A program made the translations under genes and the position numbers. Positions 16,862 to 25,780 of a stretch of 45,514 nucleotides of DNA are shown one piece after another. The notes under the pieces were generated by a model. The model saw nothing but the letters and a program-made list of their open reading frames with translations, was not told the origin of the DNA and made no database searches. Every line of letters starts with the position of its first letter. Position 1 is the first letter of the stretch. This DNA comes from Acidobacteriaceae bacterium (lineage in GTDB: Bacteria > Acidobacteriota > Terriglobia > Terriglobales > Acidobacteriaceae), in the NCBI GenBank assembly GCA_003138975.1, contig PLHQ01000172.1, forward strand, positions 1 to 45,514, in the 5' to 3' direction.

Positions 16862-19156
16862 CTACTGCACGGTTACCGAGGCCTGCGCGCCGTTCACGGT
16901 GATGGCCTGTAAGCCCGGATCGCGCGCTCCGCCCCGAGTAATGGTCAGAGGAGTCTGGCCGCTGGCCTTCGCCTGAAATGTCATCGTGACCACCGCGCCC
17001 TGTCCGGAAACTCCACCTGCGCCCGGCGGCCGTGTGGCCGTAATCTGAAGGGTTCCCGTTGTGTCATCTTCGCGATGCACCAGAGCCACGGCCTGCCCAT
17101 CCTGCGAGAGGAAACCTCCGTTTGAGATGTTGACCAACTGCAGCTTGGCCGGATCGTAGTTCAACTGCACGGGCACGGAATATACGTTCTGCGCGCCAGA
17201 GATCAAAAGATTCACGACAAACGTGTTGCCCTTCGCAGCCGTGATCTGCCCGGGATCAAACAGGAAGTTCGCACCTCCCTGCGTTCCCGGATTCGCACCT
17301 TGGGTAAGGGACTGCTGGTTCGCGAGTTGATTCGCCGACAGCTGGGTCGCCGGAGTCTGATTCGCGGGGGCTTGAGCGGTCGGCACCGACGCTGCGGCCG
17401 GATGGTTGACATGCCGCAGTTCAATTGAGTTCGCCGTGCCAATATCGATCGCACGCTGGTTCATCTCGCTGAGGCTGGTTCCTCGGATGATGTGAGGAGT
17501 GATGGCGAAGACCGTCTCGTCCGACGAATGGTCTTGCGACACCTGCCCAAAAAGGTATCTCAGGATTGGAATCTGCGCCAACCCCGGAAGACCGGCCAGG
17601 GACTTAGTCTGCGAGTCATCCATGATTCCGCCAATCAGGCTCGATTCCCCGTCCTTGAGACGGATTTCGTGCTCGATTTTCTTCTGGCCGATGATGGGCT
17701 GACTAATGCCGCCGATGCTCGCCTGGCCAATTTCCGAGGAAACCTCCATCGAGATCTTCAGCGTGACTTCCCGGTCCGCGTGCACGTGCGGTGTGACGTC
17801 GATGTTTACGCCCACATCAATGTATTGGAATTGGGTATTTACCAGCGGGTTAATACCCACACCGCCGATTCCGGGCTGGAACGATCCTGTGGCTACTGGC
17901 AAGCGCTCGCCGATCTTGAGCGTTGCCTTCTGGTTATCGAGGGCGCGAACCTGCGGATTCTGCAACACTTTTGTGTCGCTATCACTCATCACCGCCGACA
18001 AATTGGCGGAAGGAATCGTCACTTGAAAATCGGTTGCGTTCAGGTTGCCGAGGGTGTTCAGGTTCAGCCCACCGGCAGTCGAGCCGGTAGTCGTGGTCCC
18101 AGTGGTTGTCGTTCCCGTGGTAGTAGTGGTGTTGTTGATATTGCTCTGCAGGGCGACGGTGGCGCTGGTCGGCGGACTCAATCCCAACGTCCGCGACTTG
18201 TCTTTGCTCACCGTGATGACGGCGATGTCGACGATCACTTCTGGACGCGCCTTGTCCAGATCCTCCACCAGTTTTTCCGCCAGCGCGATCTGGTCGGGAG
18301 TTCCACGCACCACCAGCGCATTCTGCGAGAGCAATTGCTGCACGCGCTGCACATCCAGCACAGCGCGGATCGCGTTCACCACATCCTGCAACTCGGTGGG
18401 CTGGGAAAGATTCTGCAGGTAAAACGTCTTCAGTACACTCTGTTCCAATTCCTTACGCTTGGCCGGATTGTCCTGCGCCACGAAGATTGTGTTACTAGTT
18501 ACTGGGCGCCAGAAAGTTTTCGATTCCAAAGCCGTAATCTGCAGCGCGTCTTCCAGCGTTACTCCATTCAGTTCGACCTTGATCCGCCGCGAGGTATAGT
18601 CCGGATCGAACAATACGTTGATTCCGGCCAACTGCCCGACAGTCTGATAAATAACCTTGGAATCCTCGGTGAGTTTTACGGTGATGGGGACGTTCGAGAT
18701 GGCAGCGAGTTCTACAGGTCCGCCCGCTTCCCTGATCTTCCGTTCCAGACTACTGGGCGGTCCAGCGGCCTGCGGTGGAGGATTTTCCTTGTCGTTAATC
18801 ATCTGCAGCGTGCGCTTCAATTCTTGCTGCGCAATGAAGAGTGAGGGATCGATCAGCACCGCCCTTTGAAATTCAGCCACCGCCTCCTGCAACTTGCCCT
18901 CGTCGCGAAGTCCTTGTCCGCGATGAACGATCGTAGCCGCCGCCTTAAAACGCAAGCGCTCGAAAGACGACCGGTAGCGCAAATCTTTTGGTTTCAGGTC
19001 ATAAGCCTGCTTGAAGAAATTATAAGCGGCTTCGAAGTTCTGCCGCGCCTCAGCGTCCTGGCCCTTGTCATAAAGACTCTTGGCCTTGTCAGCGATAGCA
19101 GGCAGTATGGCAACCAAAACCAGCAGAGCTACCGCCGCGGGCATCAGACGTCTCAT
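16862..19156 (-). CDS. TPR-secretin with C-terminal cohesin-like domain
   Basis: 764 residues. Order: signal peptide (1-22), TPR repeats (about 23-115), secretin N-domains with an STN-like part (about 155-225) and an N1-like part (about 240-305), a Thr/Gly-rich run (342-360), the secretin pore domain (about 385-560, with LQNPQVRALDNQKATLKIGE and LIGGIMDDSQTKSLAGLPGLAQIP), an Ala/Gln/Asn-rich linker (about 585-628), and a cohesin-like beta-sandwich (about 630-764, FDPGQITAAKGNTFVVNL, VYSVPVQLNYDPAKLQLV). It would form the outer-membrane pore of a type II secretion or pilus-like system. The cohesin-type tail is unusual; which face of the outer membrane it occupies is unknown. GAGG precedes the ATG at about 8 nt. 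It heads an operon with two pseudopilins. Confidence 0.9.
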   Translation of the reverse strand: MRRLMPAAVALLVLVAILPAIADKAKSLYDKGQDAEARQNFEAAYNFFKQAYDLKPKDLRYRSSFERLRFKAAATIVHRGQGLRDEGKLQEAVAEFQRAVLIDPSLFIAQQELKRTLQMINDKENPPPQAAGPPSSLERKIREAGGPVELAAISNVPITVKLTEDSKVIYQTVGQLAGINVLFDPDYTSRRIKVELNGVTLEDALQITALESKTFWRPVTSNTIFVAQDNPAKRKELEQSVLKTFYLQNLSQPTELQDVVNAIRAVLDVQRVQQLLSQNALVVRGTPDQIALAEKLVEDLDKARPEVIVDIAVITVSKDKSRTLGLSPPTSATVALQSNINNTTTTTGTTTTGTTTTGSTAGGLNLNTLGNLNATDFQVTIPSANLSAVMSDSDTKVLQNPQVRALDNQKATLKIGERLPVATGSFQPGIGGVGINPLVNTQFQYIDVGVNIDVTPHVHADREVTLKISMEVSSEIGQASIGGISQPIIGQKKIEHEIRLKDGESSLIGGIMDDSQTKSLAGLPGLAQIPILRYLFGQVSQDHSSDETVFAITPHIIRGTSLSEMNQRAIDIGTANSIELRHVNHPAAASVPTAQAPANQTPATQLSANQLANQQSLTQGANPGTQGGANFLFDPGQITAAKGNTFVVNLLISGAQNVYSVPVQLNYDPAKLQLVNISNGGFLSQDGQAVALVHREDDTTGTLQITATRPPGAGGVSGQGAVVTMTFQAKASGQTPLTITRGGARDPGLQAITVNGAQASVTVQ

Positions 19157-19272
19157 TCGTCAGTCCTCGTATAAGAAATCTTACCGAAAGTCTTCGCCGG
19201 ACAAGCAGTGACTACGCTTACAGCCCGTGAAACCGCCTTATTAAAACACATGCAAGCAATAACATTGGAGCG

Positions 19273-19278
19273 ATTATA
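19273..19278 (-). promoter_or_regulatory. -10 box candidate for the secretin-pseudopilin operon
   Basis: A perfect TATAAT on the minus strand, about 117 nt upstream of the secretin start, within the 350-nt gap between the divergent secretin and smpB genes. The hexamer 17 nt upstream (TCAGGC) is a poor -35, so the call rests on the -10 alone. Nothing else recognisable was seen in 19157-19506, including no tmRNA gene. Confidence 0.35.
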
Positions 19279-19506
19279 GCATCGCGTTTCCTTACGCCTG
19301 ATCTCATTGCATGCAGGGCAGTGATACTCTTTAGTCTTAGCCCAAGTGGGGAGGGCCGGGCTTGGGGCTGCGGCTATCGGCTCCGCGAATTAACTTCCGG
19401 CGGGTACCAGCGTAACACGTTCCACCCCAGCCCGAAAGAGGAAATGCATATTGGCCGGAGCCCGATACCCGCAGTCCGAAGCCCACTGTTAAGATGAACC
19501 CATCCT

Positions 19507-20034
19507 ATGGCCCGCCAGTCCACACACCAGACCAAACCCAGCCCTGAAAAATCCCCACGCCGCGACCCCACCGCCTCCGGTCAGCGCGATGCTGCCGTTA
19601 ATAGGATCGCTTCCCATAACTACTTCTTGCTGGAAAAATTTGAGTGCGGTGTTGTTCTTACCGGAACCGAGGCAAAATCGGTTCGCGGCGGCCTCGCCAA
19701 CCTTAAGGATTCCTATGGTTTGGTCAAGGACGGCGAACTCTGGTTGCTCAATGCTCACATCGGCCCTTACGAGCACGGCAACATTCACAATCACGCTCCA
19801 CTGCGCACCCGTAAGCTGCTCATGCACAAGGAAGAAATCCGCAAGCTGATCGGAAAGACGCAGCAAAAAGGACTTACGCTGATTCCCGTCCGCATGTACT
19901 TCAAGAATGGCAAAGTAAAGGTTGAACTAGCCTTGGCCAAAGGTAAGCAGCTCTGGGATAAACGCGAAACCGAAAGGCGCCGTACTGCGGACCAAGAAGC
20001 CAGAGAAGCCATCAGTCGGAGCCGGAGAACCTAG
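19507..20034 (+). CDS. smpB: SsrA (tmRNA)-binding protein
   Basis: 175 residues. The SmpB core starts at about residue 30 with AVNRIASHNYFLLEKFECGVVL, then GTEAKSVRGGLANLKDSYG, YEHGNIHNHAPLRTRKLLMHKEEI, and the Lys/Arg-rich tail GKQLWDKRETERRR that mimics the codon-anticodon region in the ribosome. It works with tmRNA in trans-translation rescue of stalled ribosomes. The first roughly 29 residues are a low-complexity basic extension not typical of the family; a later start is possible but no better ATG is seen. It is the only gene here divergent from the secretin operon, and the Smr-like gene follows at 32 nt. Confidence 0.97.
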   Translation: MARQSTHQTKPSPEKSPRRDPTASGQRDAAVNRIASHNYFLLEKFECGVVLTGTEAKSVRGGLANLKDSYGLVKDGELWLLNAHIGPYEHGNIHNHAPLRTRKLLMHKEEIRKLIGKTQQKGLTLIPVRMYFKNGKVKVELALAKGKQLWDKRETERRRTADQEAREAISRSRRT

Positions 20035-20066
20035 GTTTTGCCCCCGTTTGCGAGTGAAGGCCAAGC

Positions 20067-20426
20067 TTGCAGAGGCGTCTCGAGGCCACCATCAAGAGTG
20101 TAAACCTGAAATCCGATATGCCGCACGTCCACGAGGCCCTGCAGCGCATGGACCGGGAACTAGCGCTCGCTCGCACCAGCAAAGCAACGCTGCTGAAGCT
20201 GATTCACGGCTACGGATCGACTGGCGCAGGCGGGGACATTCGCATCGCCGTGCAAAAGCGGTTGATAGAGATGACGCAGAGCGGCCAGATTCGCGGCTGC
20301 ATCTTTGGCGAGAACTGGTCAAAATCAGACGAGACGGCCTGGAAACTTCTGCGATCGCACCCGGACCTCAAGCGCGACTCCGACCTCGGTCGCCGCAACC
20401 AGGGAATCACGATCGTTTTGCTCTGA
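20067..20426 (+). CDS. small Smr-domain-like protein
   Basis: 119 residues from a TTG with GAAGG upstream. The centre, LLKLIHGYGSTGAGGDIRIAVQKRL, matches the Smr (MutS2 C-terminal) signature IIHG-G-G-lr--v---L, and the N-terminal strand KSVNLKSDMPHVHEALQRMDREL resembles the usual first Smr helix with a degenerate DLHG box. Smr domains nick DNA or cleave RNA, and in MutS2 act on collided ribosomes, so a place next to smpB would fit translation quality control (inference). The C-terminal part, GRRNQGITIVLL, also fits a short Smr protein. The start codon is uncertain; an internal ATG lies at codon 18. Confidence 0.6.
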   Translation: MQRRLEATIKSVNLKSDMPHVHEALQRMDRELALARTSKATLLKLIHGYGSTGAGGDIRIAVQKRLIEMTQSGQIRGCIFGENWSKSDETAWKLLRSHPDLKRDSDLGRRNQGITIVLL

Positions 20427-20430
20427 TTGC

Positions 20431-21804
20431 TTACTTATGCGCTGGCACGGCTGTTTCCACGGGTTCAAGCTTCGCCGTAAAGTGGCGCAAAAACGGCGCT
20501 TCGTAGCTCAGCTTCATTCCCTGAATCTGTTCGCGCTTCTTCCAAACTGCAAGGATGACTTCCACCACATAGTCAATGTGGCTTTGGGTGTAAACACGAC
20601 GCGGGATGGCAAGACGAACCAGGTCCATCGTCGCCGCTGCTCCGAACATCAACGTGCCAATCTCAACCGAACGAATTCCGCCTTCGAGATAAAGTTCGTC
20701 GGCCAGCGCGACGCCAGGGAAACGGTCCGGCGGAACCTGTGGCAGGAAGGCACGCGCATCAATGTAAATCGCGTGGCCTCCGGGCGGTTGCACGATAGGC
20801 ACGCCATGCTCGGCGATGTGGTTCCCAAGATAGGCGGTGGAAGCGATGCGGTATTCGAGGTAGTCCTCGTGAAGAGCCTCCTGTACGCCGACCGCGATGG
20901 CCTCCAGATCGCGCCCCGCGAGACCGCCGTAAGTCGGATAGCCCTCGGTTAAAATCAGCAGATTCTTCTCCTGCTGCGCGAGGATGTCGTCATTCGTGCA
21001 CAGGAATCCGCCGATGTTAGCCATCCCGTCTTTCTTTGCCGACATGGTGCAGCCGTCACCGTGGGCAAACATTTCCTGTGCGATTTCCTTCGGAGTCTTC
21101 GATTCGTAGCCCCGCTCCCGCGTTTTAATGAAGTAAGCATTCTCGGCGAATCGGCAGGCGTCGAAGTAGAGAGGAATACCGTATTTTTGGCAGACCGCGC
21201 TCACGGCTTTCACGTTCTCCATCGAGACCGGCTGTCCTCCGCCAGAGTTGTTGGTCACCGTCAGCATGACCAGCGGAACGTGCTCTCGACCCACGCTTTG
21301 GATCAGAGTTTCGAGGGCCGCCACGTCCATGTTGCCTTTGAAGGGATGCTTGACGCTAGGCTGGCGTCCTTCCGCAATCACCAGATCTCGAGCCTCGGCG
21401 CCGACAAATTCCACATTAGCTCGGGTTGTATCGAAATGCGTGTTGTTGGGGACAACATCGCCTTTCTCGCACATCACGCTGAACAGAATGCGTTCGGCGG
21501 CGCGCCCCTGATGAGTGGGGATGACATGCTTGTAGCCAAAGATTTCCTGAACCGAATCGCGAAACCGTTCGAAGCTGCGGCTACCGGCATAGCTCTCGTC
21601 GCCCTCCATGATTGCGGCCCACTGGTGAGTGGACATGGCCCCCGTTCCGGAGTCAGTGAGGAGATCGATCAGAACGTCGTCGGCAGGAAGAAGGAACAAG
21701 TTGTAAAACGCAGCCCGCAGCAGTTGCTCGCGTTGCGGCCGCGTGGTCCAGTGAATCGGCTCGACGCTCTTGATGCGGAAAGGCTCGACGATGGTACGAG
21801 GCAT
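20431..21804 (-). CDS. tnaA: tryptophanase (beta-eliminating lyase)
   Basis: 457 residues from ATG 21804 (AGGGGTGAG upstream). PLP fold type I with FIDLLTDSG-like DVLIDLLTDSGTGAMS, PTHQGRAAE, DACRFAENAYFIK and the PLP-lysine motif SAKKDGMANIGG (Lys258). The family holds tryptophanase and tyrosine phenol-lyase. Two discriminating positions favour tryptophanase: SVEIG at the site where phenol-lyase has an Arg (MERG), and LRHFTAKL with the His that phenol-lyase replaces by Phe. Expected reaction: L-tryptophan to indole, pyruvate and ammonia. Convergent with the Smr-like gene (4 nt between stops). No tnaB permease or tnaC leader is visible. Indole signalling would be a possible consequence, not shown here. 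Confidence 0.88.
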   Translation of the reverse strand: MPRTIVEPFRIKSVEPIHWTTRPQREQLLRAAFYNLFLLPADDVLIDLLTDSGTGAMSTHQWAAIMEGDESYAGSRSFERFRDSVQEIFGYKHVIPTHQGRAAERILFSVMCEKGDVVPNNTHFDTTRANVEFVGAEARDLVIAEGRQPSVKHPFKGNMDVAALETLIQSVGREHVPLVMLTVTNNSGGGQPVSMENVKAVSAVCQKYGIPLYFDACRFAENAYFIKTRERGYESKTPKEIAQEMFAHGDGCTMSAKKDGMANIGGFLCTNDDILAQQEKNLLILTEGYPTYGGLAGRDLEAIAVGVQEALHEDYLEYRIASTAYLGNHIAEHGVPIVQPPGGHAIYIDARAFLPQVPPDRFPGVALADELYLEGGIRSVEIGTLMFGAAATMDLVRLAIPRRVYTQSHIDYVVEVILAVWKKREQIQGMKLSYEAPFLRHFTAKLEPVETAVPAHK

Positions 21805-21879
21805 GGCGGTTCTCACCCCTACGCTCAATACTTGACCGGATCGAAACCGCGCGAGCGGTAGATCTCTTTGTCTGCGATG

Positions 21880-22854
21880 CTACGCCCCTTGCGTCTCCGG
21901 CGGTGTGCCTGGGATCACAGGCGCTGGAGCGGATTCAGTCACCACCGGAGGTGCGACCGGCGCCGGCGTGAAGGGCTGCACCGCGATCGGTTCCACCATA
22001 TTTTGCAGGTAGTAGCTCACCGCGACACCGCGTTGCCAGAAGCGCGGGATCAACAACAAGAGCAGCGTCAACTGGCTCACGAAAATCGCTCCGCCTACGC
22101 TGGCGGGCGGCACAAACTTCATCCACGCCCAGAGGCCTGCCACCAATACGATCGCCGCTACGATCGTCGTGACAACATAACTTCCAAGCAGCCGTCCCAG
22201 GTTCCGCCATGTGTGCCGGAAGCCCTTGCCAATCGATCGTCGCACCGCCCGCTGATTGCTGAGTACAACATCGGTCTGCGCCAGATCGAACCAGATGCGC
22301 AGCGCCGTCATCACCAGAAAGATCACGGCCAAGCCCGCGAACCGCACTTCGGGAAGAAGCAACTCGTTCGTGCTCTCGGCGGCTTTTCTCTCCAGCACGC
22401 CGTGCAGCCCGAACAGCGCTGCGGCCACCGCTCCCATCACGATGCCTGCCACGATCATCAGCCGGATAAACCGCCAAAGATTCCGTCCGCAGGCACGGAA
22501 AAAATCCTCGCGCGGAAGCCGGTAGGTGGCCCCATACCCTTGCAGCACTCCGGGCAGAAACAAAGCAGTGGCAAAAAAGAAGAGCAAGGCAAAATGCAGC
22601 CCTGCGACTCTGGCGGCGAGGGTCGGACCAAACTCAGGTCTAGCAAACATCTCGATTAAGACACCAACGTCAAAGCCGTGTACCAGGCGCTCGGAGAGCA
22701 GGCTGTGATCCAGAAAGTCGTGCGCCTGATTGCTAAACGACGCGGCGCCTAAGCACGCCAGCACCAGGTTCAGCACGTAGAACCATATGATGTAGCGCTT
22801 GTTGTGCGCCACCCTGCCCCAACCGCCGCTCAACAGACTCTCGTTTCCATTCAT
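21880..22854 (-). CDS. multi-spanning membrane protein of unknown function
   Basis: 324 residues. Hydrophobic segments lie at about 22-40, 84-103, 130-150, 172-190, 224-246 and 257-275, so five or six transmembrane helices, with an amphipathic stretch and a conserved-looking FDLAQTDVVLSNQRAVRRSI cytoplasmic loop. The last 40 residues are a Pro/Ala-rich tail. No domain is recognised. The ribosome site is weak. It starts 22 nt after the M1 peptidase gene on the same strand, so the two are almost certainly co-transcribed, which hints at a role linked to envelope peptide handling. Confidence 0.65.
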   Translation of the reverse strand: MNGNESLLSGGWGRVAHNKRYIIWFYVLNLVLACLGAASFSNQAHDFLDHSLLSERLVHGFDVGVLIEMFARPEFGPTLAARVAGLHFALLFFFATALFLPGVLQGYGATYRLPREDFFRACGRNLWRFIRLMIVAGIVMGAVAAALFGLHGVLERKAAESTNELLLPEVRFAGLAVIFLVMTALRIWFDLAQTDVVLSNQRAVRRSIGKGFRHTWRNLGRLLGSYVVTTIVAAIVLVAGLWAWMKFVPPASVGGAIFVSQLTLLLLLIPRFWQRGVAVSYYLQNMVEPIAVQPFTPAPVAPPVVTESAPAPVIPGTPPETQGA

Positions 22855-22876
22855 GAATTCCCGCCCTCAATCTTGC

Positions 22877-24937
22877 CTAAACTGCCCACCACGCCAACGC
22901 CTGGCCCAGCCACTGCGTCACAAACAGCCAGTAATTCGTCAACTTGCGCGCCGGCTTTCCATGCGGCTCAGCCGTGTAGCTGTTGTTGAAATCATTGCGG
23001 TCAATCTGGATTTTGTGGTCGGGATCAATTTCCGCCGACTCGACTTTCGCTTTCTTCTCGTACGCGAACCTGGTCCAGCGGCTTGCTCCATCCCAGTGCT
23101 CACGAACTTTTTCGCCATTGTCAAACTTGATCTCAACTTCCACGGGCATGACGAAATCCCCCTTGCGCTGCAGCCACACATAGGAGCGATAGACAGTATT
23201 CTTGTCACCCTTCTCGAAGGCACTCTTCTTCTTTTCGTACCAGTTCACGGGGAAAGATTCGATCCTCAGCACTTTGTAATCCATCACCTGTGAGCCGTAG
23301 ATGGCTTGGTCGAAATACCATTTCAAATCCTTGCCTGAAACCTCCTGGATGGTATCCAGGAAGTCTGCTTTCGTGGGATGAGTGAAGCGATACTTCATGA
23401 AGTAAGTGCGCATCGCCTTATCCATTGTGTCTTCGCCGATAATGCCTTCCAGCGTCAGCAGCACGCTGGCTGTCTTGCCGTAGGTGATGCCGCCGTAGGA
23501 GCTATTGTTGTAGTAATCGTAAGCCTTCTGCGCGATGGGATCGATGTCGGCCACCTCTGCGTAGCTGCCCCGTTGCAGTTCCCTCTCGCCCACAGTCGCG
23601 CCCGCCAAATTCAGAATGGAGGTGTTCTTGCCCAGAATTGAATCGAGCACTTTCACTTCGGAATAGCTGTTGATACCCTCGTCCATCCACGCATCTTCGA
23701 ATTCGTTGGTTGCCACCATGCCGTACCAGTACTGGTGCCCGAACTCATGCTCGATCACAAGCTCCGGAAGGTGCAGTCCCTCCGGCATAAACCAGGTCGT
23801 GTCGCCGGTAATAAATGTCGGATATTCCATCCCCCCAGCCTCCGCGCCCTCGGGATCGACCAAGGTGATCGTTTTATAGGGATAGGGCCCGTACCAGCTT
23901 TCGAAATGTTCCAGCGACTCTCGCAGAATTGTTTCGTGCCGCTCCACCTGGCTCCAGTGTGCGGGCTGCATCAAGATGCGCATGTGCACCGGCCCCATCT
24001 GCCCCTGGAACACACCGTCTTCTTTCACCTTGTAGCGCGGGCTGGCCGTCCAGGCAAAATCATGAATGTCGTCGCCGTGATAAGCGACAGTCTTGGTATT
24101 GTCAGGATTGTTTACTTCCCCGACCTTCACGCCACTCGCCCCCACCACTTCAAACTGCGCCACCGTCAGCTTGACGTCATAGACACCGAAGTCGGCAAAG
24201 AACTCAGTGAAGGCATGATACTGATGGCAATTCCACGCTCCATGCCACCAAACGCCGACTTTTGGGAACCACTGCCCGCCCAGCACAAAATCGCGCTTCC
24301 ATCCCGAGCGCGCCTGCGTCTCCGGAAACTTGGTCTGGAACGCAATCTTGAACTGTACGTACGCGCCCGGTGCAATTGCCTTGGGCAGATGCACATCCAC
24401 CACCGTTTTGTCGTCTTTGTTTCCGTCATCCGGCTGGATGTATTGCACAGTCGAAGTCAAATCACCCTGGCCCACGACTTCCAGGCTCTTAATTTCTTCT
24501 GTCCCAAAATCCTTTTCTTCCCACTTCGCATAGCTGACGTCGCGGCCACCCTGGACCTTGGTCTCGCGTACCCAGGTAGCGTTGGGCTGAAATGCATTCT
24601 GATAAAGATGAAATGGGAAATGATCCAGTGCCTCGCCCGTCAGGTTATGGTAAGTGAGCACCTCGGTGGCATCGACGACGTGCTTCTCTGCGTCATATTT
24701 CGCGTCAATTTCGTAGTGGACCACCCGCTGCGACATGGGCTGCGCTGAGTTGATGGCCAGCGTGGTGTCAGGAATCGTCAGCGGCCCGGAGCTATTCGAG
24801 GCCGCACCAGCAGACGTTGACACGGGAGCAGCCGCAGCCTGCGGCCCAGCCGCCCTTGCCGCATGTTTCTGCACCAGCACGGAAATCAGTACGACGGAAA
24901 GCACGGGCCAAAACACAATCATCCAACGGATCTTCAT
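22877..24937 (-). CDS. secreted M1 family metallopeptidase (GGMEYP subtype)
   Basis: 686 residues with a signal peptide or N-terminal anchor (1-30) and a low-complexity Ala/Ser linker to about 55. The exopeptidase loop reads GGMEYP (368-373) instead of GAMEN; the zinc site is HEFGHQYWYG with His397 and His401 plus Glu420 in MDEG. The C-terminal ERAP-type domain is absent and the protein ends in a Trp-rich hydrophobic stretch. This subtype is known as membrane- or envelope-associated M1 peptidases with unclear substrates. AGAGG precedes the ATG. It heads an operon with the downstream membrane protein. The window's other M1 enzyme (10080-12701) is of the classical subtype, so they are not recent duplicates. 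Confidence 0.9.
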   Translation of the reverse strand: MKIRWMIVFWPVLSVVLISVLVQKHAARAAGPQAAAAPVSTSAGAASNSSGPLTIPDTTLAINSAQPMSQRVVHYEIDAKYDAEKHVVDATEVLTYHNLTGEALDHFPFHLYQNAFQPNATWVRETKVQGGRDVSYAKWEEKDFGTEEIKSLEVVGQGDLTSTVQYIQPDDGNKDDKTVVDVHLPKAIAPGAYVQFKIAFQTKFPETQARSGWKRDFVLGGQWFPKVGVWWHGAWNCHQYHAFTEFFADFGVYDVKLTVAQFEVVGASGVKVGEVNNPDNTKTVAYHGDDIHDFAWTASPRYKVKEDGVFQGQMGPVHMRILMQPAHWSQVERHETILRESLEHFESWYGPYPYKTITLVDPEGAEAGGMEYPTFITGDTTWFMPEGLHLPELVIEHEFGHQYWYGMVATNEFEDAWMDEGINSYSEVKVLDSILGKNTSILNLAGATVGERELQRGSYAEVADIDPIAQKAYDYYNNSSYGGITYGKTASVLLTLEGIIGEDTMDKAMRTYFMKYRFTHPTKADFLDTIQEVSGKDLKWYFDQAIYGSQVMDYKVLRIESFPVNWYEKKKSAFEKGDKNTVYRSYVWLQRKGDFVMPVEVEIKFDNGEKVREHWDGASRWTRFAYEKKAKVESAEIDPDHKIQIDRNDFNNSYTAEPHGKPARKLTNYWLFVTQWLGQALAWWAV

Positions 24938-25239
24938 GAAAACCTCTGTTTTCGCTACGGGATGGAATCATACCCCAGCCAGTCGAATACCGTCATCCCG
25001 ACGATGGCAGATACGTTGTCGCGCGACGGGAAATTCCTGCCAGAAACAAGATTATGTACCGTAGGTTTTCGCGATCCCCGAATCATGCATTGACATACTT
25101 TTGCAAAACTCGACAAATTTCTGCATTCAGAGCGGGTGCTGGGAATACGCTGTTCATAGCTGGTTCTGCGCCGGACTAGCCTCTAGCTCTCGTCGCGATC
25201 CGTCCATCGCATGCGCGGATCTCCAGCAGGAGAAACGCC
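24938..25239. other. divergent intergenic region
   Basis: 302 nt between the divergent M1 peptidase and DUF2846-like genes. Apart from the promoter at 25090-25118 and AGGAG before the 25240 start, nothing recognisable is seen. Confidence 0.4.
25090..25118 (+). promoter_or_regulatory. sigma-70-like promoter for the DUF2846-like gene
   Basis: A perfect -35 TTGACA (25090-25095), a 17-nt spacer, and ACAAAT (25113-25118) as a moderate -10, about 120 nt upstream of the start at 25240. Confidence 0.4.
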
Positions 25240-25758
25240 ATGAAAACCGCTCTCGTCGTAATCCTGTTAGCCGTTTCCACCTTCGTCCAAGACCAGTCTG
25301 CTATCGCCGCCGCCGAAGCCGCTTGCGGCGCGAAAGATATCAAATTCGCCGCCAAACAAGATCCAACCCAACACCCCACGCCCCAACCGGATGCGGACAA
25401 AGCTCTAGTCTATGTGGTCCAGGAAATAGGCCAGCTCCAATGTACAGGCTGCGCGCTGACCAGAGTAGGGATGGACGGCTCTTGGGTCGGAGCCAACCAA
25501 GGCAGTTCCTATTTCTTCTTTGCGGCCGATCCCGGCGACCACCATCTGTGCATGAATTGGCAATCGCGGCTCGATTATCGTTCCCGATCTTTCGCCATGG
25601 CCAACTTCACCGCCGAAGCCGGAAAGGTTTACTACTTCAGAGCCCGGATCTTTCCCGGACGCTACGACTACTCGTTCGACTTGGACCCGATCAATGGCGA
25701 CCAAGGGAAATACCTTGTCGCCTCCTCCGCCTTCAGCGTCTCGCATCCCAAGAAATAA
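25240..25758 (+). CDS. secreted DUF2846-like protein
   Basis: 172 residues; AGGAG precedes the ATG. A signal peptide covers about 1-22. Two Cys in QCTGCALTR suggest a disulfide. The pattern ALVYVVQEIG ... GSWVGANQGSSYFFFAADPGDHHLCMNW ... AGKVYYFRARI is the beta-rich DUF2846 pattern (a ligand-free small beta-sandwich found in many envelope proteins). There is no lipobox, so it is periplasmic or secreted. Function unknown. It stands alone on the plus strand between the M1 operon and the convergent flavin reductase gene. Confidence 0.6.
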   Translation: MKTALVVILLAVSTFVQDQSAIAAAEAACGAKDIKFAAKQDPTQHPTPQPDADKALVYVVQEIGQLQCTGCALTRVGMDGSWVGANQGSSYFFFAADPGDHHLCMNWQSRLDYRSRSFAMANFTAEAGKVYYFRARIFPGRYDYSFDLDPINGDQGKYLVASSAFSVSHPKK

Positions 25759-25780
25759 ACATTGGAGATAAGCGTCACTT

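Noticed and set aside
17492-18844. Long plus-strand open frame of 450 codons
   Set aside because: It lies wholly opposite the secretin gene, whose domains are clear; its own translation has no recognisable motif. Antisense shadow.
19157-19506. tmRNA gene next to smpB
   Set aside because: No tRNA-like 3' end, no tag-peptide frame and too short a gap.
20431-21804. Tyrosine phenol-lyase as the product
   Set aside because: The Arg typical of phenol-lyase (MERG) is Ile here (VEIG) and the LRHFTAKL His matches tryptophanase rather than the Phe of phenol-lyase.
23735-24748. Plus-strand open frame of 337 codons opposite the second M1 peptidase
   Set aside because: Shadow of a gene with an intact HEXXH and GGMEYP; no domain or ribosome site of its own.
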